Shown here: piece by piece, positions 58,701-64,000 of the stretch
Layout of the letters: the number at the start of each line of letters is the position of its first letter
Numbering within the stretch: position 1 is the stretch's first letter
Assembly: GCF_003589595.1 (NCBI RefSeq)
Contig: NW_020653409.1
Span: 2,274,466-2,338,465, forward strand
DNA: 64,000 nucleotides
Origin: Hyposmocoma kahamanoa
Lineage: Eukaryota; Arthropoda; Insecta; Lepidoptera; Cosmopterigidae
Reading direction: 5' to 3'
Translations under genes and position numbers: made by a program
Notes under the pieces: model-generated
What the model saw: only the letters and a program-made list of their open reading frames with translations
Databases searched by the model: none
What the model was told of the DNA's origin: nothing

Positions 58701-59325
58701 TGCAGGTAAAAAATGAAAACAATGACTATGACACAGCCTTTTATTTCACATGTACATTATGTGCTTAACTCAAACGGCTAAATAAATATAATAATAAGTA
58801 AATAATATAATTGAATAATTTAAGTAGGAATAAATAAATTTCTTTTTTTACTTAATTTATTATTTTGCTATCTTATAAACTTCAAAACAATAACCCTGTT
58901 TTGCTGTAGGGTAAAAAGTAACACGTTATAAATTAATAACAACTTCAATAAATACTAAAATGGTAACTTGATAAATAGGAAATACAGTTAGAAAGTACTG
59001 ATATGTACAGTCAGCTTCTAAATAGTAAGAGCGAGTGATAGGAAAAATATCAGAACATATCATCCTTTTAACAAGTCCTTAGGGTGTACTCTAACTCAAA
59101 ACTCTTTTTATTGAACAATTAATTCTACAGTGTCGATAAGTTTCTTTTGAAACAATTGTAATATTATGACATTGATAATACGAAGTAGATGATTCTATTC
59201 CATCCTTTTAAGTTAGTTTTGACAACGACTGAACAATTCGAAATCGCTTTGAAACAAACATGGTCTTCATTAATTAATTAAATAAATTCTCATTTACTTA
59301 CAATAATGCGAACGTGAACTCGGTT
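55725..59325. other. Spacer between trehalases, right part
   Basis: No gene recognised. Contains the 9-bp-duplication MITE at 56734 and a TGCGGA / TCCGCA inverted pair at 57640-57705. The frames at 57046-57324 and 58021-58260 resemble nothing known. Confidence 0.4.
56734..56960 (-). mobile_element. MITE family with 9-bp target duplication, copy 3
   Basis: A 227-bp copy in the opposite orientation to copies 1, 2 and 4, also of the short type. Perfect 9-bp duplication TAAGTAATC at 56725-56733 and 56961-56969. Confidence 0.85.
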
Positions 59326-59329
59326 AATA

Positions 59330-59520
59330 GCTTCCCTAACTTCATAATCGTCTCTAACACGAAGCCTTACGCTTCCACATTTATATAGGGAACGTTTATG
59401 CAGTGGTCTTCCCTGCCTGCAGAATTATTCCCTGTACACTATAACTTGGGCCTTTTCAAAGCGAGACTGAATAGACATTATTTAGACGTACCTGTACCAT
59501 CTCATCGTCACTTTTCATGA
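59330..59520 (+). repeat. LINE reverse transcriptase C-terminal fragment
   Basis: Reads GTFMQWSSLPAELFPVHYNL then GLFKARLNRHYLDV and a stop at about 59518, the conserved end of a jockey-clade RT ORF. Nothing else of the element was recognised. Confidence 0.65.
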
Positions 59521-59886
59521 AATGAGATGAAGGTCAAATGCTCACTTAATTTTAAATTTAAAAAAGCAACATCGCTGCAATACAACAACCAACGGAACTA
59601 CACTAACCACGTTGGAACACATCTAAGGAACTGGCAATTGCTATGATTTACCCAATACCGTATTAGTGATAGCGTTAAAAAAAACTCTAGTTTACTCTTT
59701 GAGTCTCTTTGGTTGATCTACACGTTTTTCATCAAACGACATAGTGTCGCGATCAGCTGTATACTCCATGCCATAAAAATACGACAAAAAAATTATGAAA
59801 TTTAAAAAAAATCCTGTGAGTACAAACGCGCCTACGTGTTATACGTACTAATCATATTTATAGGAATGTACTTGTGTAATGAAATC

Positions 59887-60174
59887 ATTGACTTACAATT
59901 ATATGGACGTCGGGTCCGCGCTAATAAAAAGTGTCCGAACTTATAGGGCATTAAAATGGTATACAGAGCGTCATTCACGCTATAGTCTTCGTTTGTTCGA
60001 CTGACAGCGAAGCAGGCAAAATTAGACAGTACTGCGATGACATTACAATTTAAATTCAACGTTTTAGCTTTTTCATATTCCTTTACATGTCACTACGTTT
60101 AAATAGGTTGACTTGGGACATTTTTTTCGTGGTTTTTGTATTAGACCCGTCGTCCATTTATTTGTAAGTCAATG
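59887..60174 (+). mobile_element. MITE family with 9-bp target duplication, copy 4
   Basis: A 288-bp long-type copy, closely similar to the copy at 13615 over its whole length. Target duplication is not clear at this site. Confidence 0.8.
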
Positions 60175-60693
60175 AATGGAATACATAATTTCATGGGAGT
60201 TATTTTTTAAATAAAACCTACCGGAAAACAAGGTATGAAATGCGAGAAATGTCACAAGGACACTGACATAAGAATTGGAACTTAAATTACTTTAAACAAA
60301 AATAGTTGATATTATTGTAAATGCATATTCTTAAAATTGTTTCTTGAACATTATACATTTTTGCACAGTTTTCTTTTAACTTATCACCTTTACTTATAAC
60401 ACCTATGAATCAAATAAATTCGTTGGTCAAATTTTTGGGTATATATTTGTACATATATATTATTATAAATAACTAGGTATGTATGGCACTATTTCATGTT
60501 ATTGATAAGTAGTTGGTAATTGTTTGTTTCTAAATCACAACCTGTGCTGTAAAAGCATAGATATAAAAAAATATTTGTACATACTTTTAACTATATTAAC
60601 AACAAATGCCTTTTCAAATCGTCACAGTATCTATGTATAAGCATGATATTTGCGTAGAATTTTCTTTTGCATATGAATTATACATAATTATAA

Positions 60694-62448
60694 TTATGGT
60701 GCTTTCTGTACAGAGACAGGCTGATGTGAGGAAGCCGCCGGTTCTGTACCATTTTCACTGTCATCCAATGAGTCGTTAGCCGTCATTTCTCTACCGTACA
60801 TTGCTAGGAACTCAAATACAACTCCGTTGGACCATCCAAATCCCTCCTGCACCGTGTATTCTCCGCCACCACCGTATTGACCAGGATTTTCTGAATCGTA
60901 CTTCTCGAACATCTGTTTGTGTTCTTGGTACCCTTTATGGCACGCTCGCACATAATCCTGCGCTAATTGGAATGCGATTAATTTACTCTCCTCAGTATTC
61001 AAGGCCTTCATCGCATTTACAGCCATGCTCACAAGAGGCGGCCACGAGTTCGGAAAGTCCCACTGCTCTCCGGTTCTGAGCATCGATGCCGGTAATCCGC
61101 CACGGTAATTTAATGCACCAGAATCGTGCATATATTGTATTATACGAGGGGCATGCTTCTTCATGTCGTTCTTTGTCACTGTTTCCATCCACAACGGTGA
61201 CAAGTTAGTCGGATAGAAGTAGTTGCGATGCTTTTGATTAGCGACGTCATAGTCCAGCCAGACTCCAACTTCTTCATTCCATAACACTTGCTCGATATTA
61301 TTCCTCCATAGTCTAGCGAGTGCTCCCCAGCGCGCAGCTATACGAGGCTGTCCCAGTATTGAACGGAAGTACGCTACATTTTGCAAAGCGTTAGCGAATA
61401 TGGCATTTAAATCAACTGGAATAATGTCCACTGTGCGGAGGTTGGTCAAATGGCCAGTATTGTCTCCGTCGGCGTCGATGAACCATCTACTGGAAAAGTC
61501 CCAACCACTCTCAGCGGCACTTTTTAGCTCGACGTAGAAATCTTGCCGGCTCTCTGTAGTATTGAAGTGCAATGAGGTAGTGTAATCTTCATAATAGGAT
61601 TCTGGGCGGGGGCCAGCAGTTGGAGCGTAGTATCTCAAGAGTGTGTACGATTTACCATTTTTATTGATAGTTGTTATTTTGTTGTCAAGCCAAAAGTTCA
61701 TCTCTGTCTCCAAGGCATCTATATGTTGCTTCAAAAAGTCGATGTCGCTTGTATATCGTATATACAAAGACATCATAGCTGTAAATAATGGCGGCTGACT
61801 GCGCTTCTCGTAGTACCACCTGCCGCCGTTAGGGATAAGTCCAACCGTATTGAGCAGTTCAACAAAATTATTTAACATGCCTTTGGTTGTGTCCTTCATT
61901 CCTGTAATTAAGAGACCCTCAACAATCCAATAAGCGTCCCAGTAGTAAAGCTCTTTAAAACGACCTCCAGGTATGATGAAGCCGTTGGACACAGGGATGA
62001 TGCTGTACCGGTCAGGGTTTTGAAAAACATTGCTTTTAATCTTTCTACCTAGTATGGGCCAGATGTTGTTAACATCCTTAGCGAACTGTCGAAGTTGTTC
62101 GTCTCTAATAGTACTGAGAAATACAGGGTTTTCATTATAGTCGTTAGGCGTCCAGTCTTCCAGTTCGCTGTCATTAGTGAAATGTTGATGGACGAATTGC
62201 GTAAGATGTTCTTTCGAAGGAGCGTTGTTTGTTTGGTCGAGAAGTTGTTGGAAGGCCGCTAGGGTGTCGTTAGGGTCACTGCGCATGTGGTAGTCCACAA
62301 ACGTCTTGGAATCGGGGAAGACGCGTGCCATTTGGACATGGTGCAGAAGGTCGCTGTCGCAATAAACCGGATATCTGCACGACGGAGGGAGAGGCTCAGC
62401 GCAAGCGACGACGCTTATGATTGCGCCCACCACCAGCAGATATTTCAT
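60694..62448 (-). CDS. Treh: Trehalase (GH37), secreted soluble type, 584 aa
   Basis: Alpha,alpha-trehalase, hydrolysing trehalose to two glucose molecules. A signal peptide (residues 1-17, ending VVACA) and no C-terminal membrane segment indicate a secreted soluble enzyme. Seen in the sequence: family signature PGGRFKELYYWDAY (about 160-173), QWDFPNSWPP (about 462-471), the glycine-rich GGGGEYTVQEGFGW (about 526-539), and ESGWDF with candidate catalytic acid Asp317. MFEKY holds Glu515, the candidate base, and Arg163, Arg216 and Arg281 match the essential arginines known for GH37 (assigned by motif, not by alignment). The length is normal for insect trehalases. The coding sequence is one exon. 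On the minus strand the ATG directly follows a pyrimidine-rich tract ending in AG (62449-62450), so an intron probably splits the 5' leader exactly at the start codon. A second trehalase lies downstream in the same orientation. Confidence 0.97.
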   Translation of the reverse strand: MKYLLVVGAIISVVACAEPLPPSCRYPVYCDSDLLHHVQMARVFPDSKTFVDYHMRSDPNDTLAAFQQLLDQTNNAPSKEHLTQFVHQHFTNDSELEDWTPNDYNENPVFLSTIRDEQLRQFAKDVNNIWPILGRKIKSNVFQNPDRYSIIPVSNGFIIPGGRFKELYYWDAYWIVEGLLITGMKDTTKGMLNNFVELLNTVGLIPNGGRWYYEKRSQPPLFTAMMSLYIRYTSDIDFLKQHIDALETEMNFWLDNKITTINKNGKSYTLLRYYAPTAGPRPESYYEDYTTSLHFNTTESRQDFYVELKSAAESGWDFSSRWFIDADGDNTGHLTNLRTVDIIPVDLNAIFANALQNVAYFRSILGQPRIAARWGALARLWRNNIEQVLWNEEVGVWLDYDVANQKHRNYFYPTNLSPLWMETVTKNDMKKHAPRIIQYMHDSGALNYRGGLPASMLRTGEQWDFPNSWPPLVSMAVNAMKALNTEESKLIAFQLAQDYVRACHKGYQEHKQMFEKYDSENPGQYGGGGEYTVQEGFGWSNGVVFEFLAMYGREMTANDSLDDSENGTEPAASSHQPVSVQKAP

Positions 62449-62496
62449 CTAAAAAAGAAAAATAATTTTTTCAAAAACATTTCACAGCTGAAGTAT

Positions 62497-62800
62497 CCAC
62501 TAAATAGTAATGTGAGCATTATTGTTTTCCATTTTTGAAGGATAATGGTGGAACTACAGGCACATAGGACCCATTATTCTCAATAGTTTTGTTCTGTTGA
62601 CAGAACTACTGGTACTTTTTTCCCATAATAAATAGACAGTTTTCTTCACAGAACTACGAACTTGTTAAATTTATGCCTCAGGGCCACGCGCACAGTGGCA
62701 GAGCCCATCAGGTCTTTGCGATTTAAAGCTCTGAGTGGCACTGCAACTGTTACGGGTAGGCATGTCACTTATCACAAGGCGTACGACTTGTTCGTTGTCC
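62497..62800 (+). repeat. Dispersed repeat L, copy interrupted by about 80 bp
   Basis: AGTAATGTGAGCATTATTG to GCGTACGACTTGTTCG with an unrelated insert at about 62570-62660. It lies just upstream (in gene sense) of the 584-aa trehalase, in its leader intron or promoter. Confidence 0.75.
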
Positions 62801-62855
62801 TGTAACTTGATATCTTAGAAAAAGTCTCTTTTTGCCTAAATAATGATAATAAATG

Positions 62856-63023
62856 TTTAAGGGTCGTATTCTAGAACTATACTCAATGCTCAAGTCAGGA
62901 TTGCACTGGCAACACAAGCACTGGAAATACGCCCTAATGGCAGGGACTTGAGTATGATTTCGAGTGCTTTAAACCATACTCAAATCCTGACTTGAGCATT
63001 GAGTAGAGTTCTAGAATACGACA
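62856..63023. mobile_element. Fold-back element family F, single short copy
   Basis: GGGTCGTATTCTAGAAC at the left and GTTCTAGAATACGAC at the right, with one internal CACTGGAAATACGCC / GGCAGGGACTTGAGTATG module. This is the simplest form of the family in the window. Confidence 0.75.
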
Positions 63024-63029
63024 CTGAGA

Positions 63030-63585
63030 GTCACTAGAATGACATTGTAAATGATTAATTAATTAATTAATTAAGATTATAATTGATCGCAAATATAAAC
63101 CAGAGAAAATAAAACAATATTAAAAAACGATAACCTCATTAATCATTACATACATAATAATATTGAAATTAGAAGTTGAAAAGACGCAAAATGTTGTTAC
63201 CAGAAATTGTTATTTATTTACGGAAAGTTAAAATAATTGAGAAGTATTCATAATTTGCAGTTACAACACGAACACAACATTATAAGGCCTCGCATTTTGC
63301 AATAAGGCAAATAATGACTCTACTTATAAAAGTCAGTCGCCATTTCGGTATCTGAGATAGACATTCATAAGTGGAGTAAAGTATACTTGGCCTAGTTTTT
63401 CTAAAACTCCGTACATTCGTTAAGATATATTATGTATTTGATTATGCAATATTTTTCAATCGAAATTCTGTGTTAAACGAAAACTTGGATACTAGGTTAG
63501 TGTCTGTATCGTAACCCTATAAACATCGATACATATTAATCAGAAATCAGAGCGAACGAATTCGACAATTAGGTTAACCGATTCA
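63030..63585. other. Non-coding, no feature
   Basis: AT-rich sequence with a TTAATTAATTAATTAA run at 63056-63073; nothing else seen. Confidence 0.4.
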
Positions 63586-63589
63586 TAAA

Positions 63590-63900
63590 ACAATTTGCAG
63601 TGCATCGGTGATGTTCGGCATAGCTAAGGTAGATGGCTTTGCAGCTATCACGCGAAAAAGAGCGGCTTCCCTGGTGCATAGAGTTCGTGGCAGCGAACTA
63701 AAATAAAATAAAGTAAAATTAAGTAAGTATAATTAAAAGTAAGTAAAATTGCAAATTCTTTTCACGAGATCTGGTCTCGATTGCAAATTAGTTTTAGAAA
63801 AAAATGTTATTTGTAGTACTAACTCTATTTATAAGTGCTTTGTTACTAACCTCTATGGGTGAATATTCCGAAATAAAGATATTTGAATTTGAACTTGAAT
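63590..63900 (+). repeat. CR1-like LINE 3' end
   Basis: MFGIAKVDGFAAITRKRAAS matches the end of the LINE ORF at 10401-11987 (MFAVAQVDGFPAILRKRVAS). It is then degraded and ends in a TTTGAATTTGAACTTGAAT tail. Confidence 0.8.
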
Positions 63901-64000
63901 AAAAGAAAGAGGTTTCCAATTCGACTGCATTTTTTTTCTTACGCGATTGCTCCATAATTTGTGAACTGATTTCGATGATTCTTTCTATTTTGTTGGAAAG

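Noticed and set aside
60992..61192. Shadow ORFs within the trehalases (also 49529-49732, 50344-50670, 60801-61079)
   Set aside because: They overlap strongly conserved trehalase coding sequence in other frames.

Overview
This window is insect nuclear DNA, almost certainly from a moth or butterfly. It is AT-rich, has GT-AG introns, and is crowded with repeats typical of Lepidoptera: tRNA-derived SINEs (one ending in a TGATGATGATG run), CR1/jockey-type LINE fragments with GAATTT-type tails, several MITE families, and a roughly 300-bp dispersed repeat present about a dozen times. There are two assembly gaps (100 N at 20841-20940, 400 N at 54892-55291). No bacterial, CRISPR or phage-like content was seen.

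Five host genes are supported. (1) Minus strand, 20178 to 6111: the N-terminal (beta-propeller) part of acylaminoacyl-peptidase (APEH). Six exons join with matching phases, its introns are swollen with transposons, and the catalytic half must lie beyond position 1. (2) Plus strand, 25284-28185: a complete six-exon FAM20B-type glycosaminoglycan xylosylkinase, 425 aa. (3) Plus strand, 31555-33141: a complete three-exon MADF-BESS regulator, 210 aa, behind a CpG-rich leader. (4, 5) Minus strand, 48902-50716 and 60694-62448: two complete GH37 trehalases (604 and 584 aa), each with an uninterrupted coding exon, lying head-to-tail about 10 kb apart. They look like an old tandem duplication.

Layout: 1-6000, a broken Tc1/mariner-like transposase and a direct-repeat family; 6000-20200, APEH exons among MITEs, a triple-nested SINE/LINE/LINE insertion (about 9850-12310) and two minisatellites; 20200-24430, probable APEH leader exons and repeats; 25284-28185, FAM20B; 28300-31500, LINE 3' ends; 31555-33141, the MADF-BESS gene; 33200-48900, a long gene-poor stretch of fold-back MITEs, SINEs and LINE debris; 48900-62500, the trehalase pair around a repeat-filled spacer with a 12-bp minisatellite; 62500-64000, repeats.

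The genes do not form a pathway. The trehalases would hydrolyse trehalose (the main haemolymph sugar) to glucose, FAM20B acts in the Golgi on proteoglycan linkers, APEH is a cytosolic peptidase, and the MADF-BESS protein is probably nuclear. I found no convincing new multi-gene system. The more unusual signals are the nested insertion, a MITE family with clear 9-bp target duplications, a modular fold-back family, start-stop and overlapping upstream ORFs before one trehalase, and a possible second coding sequence in the APEH leader.
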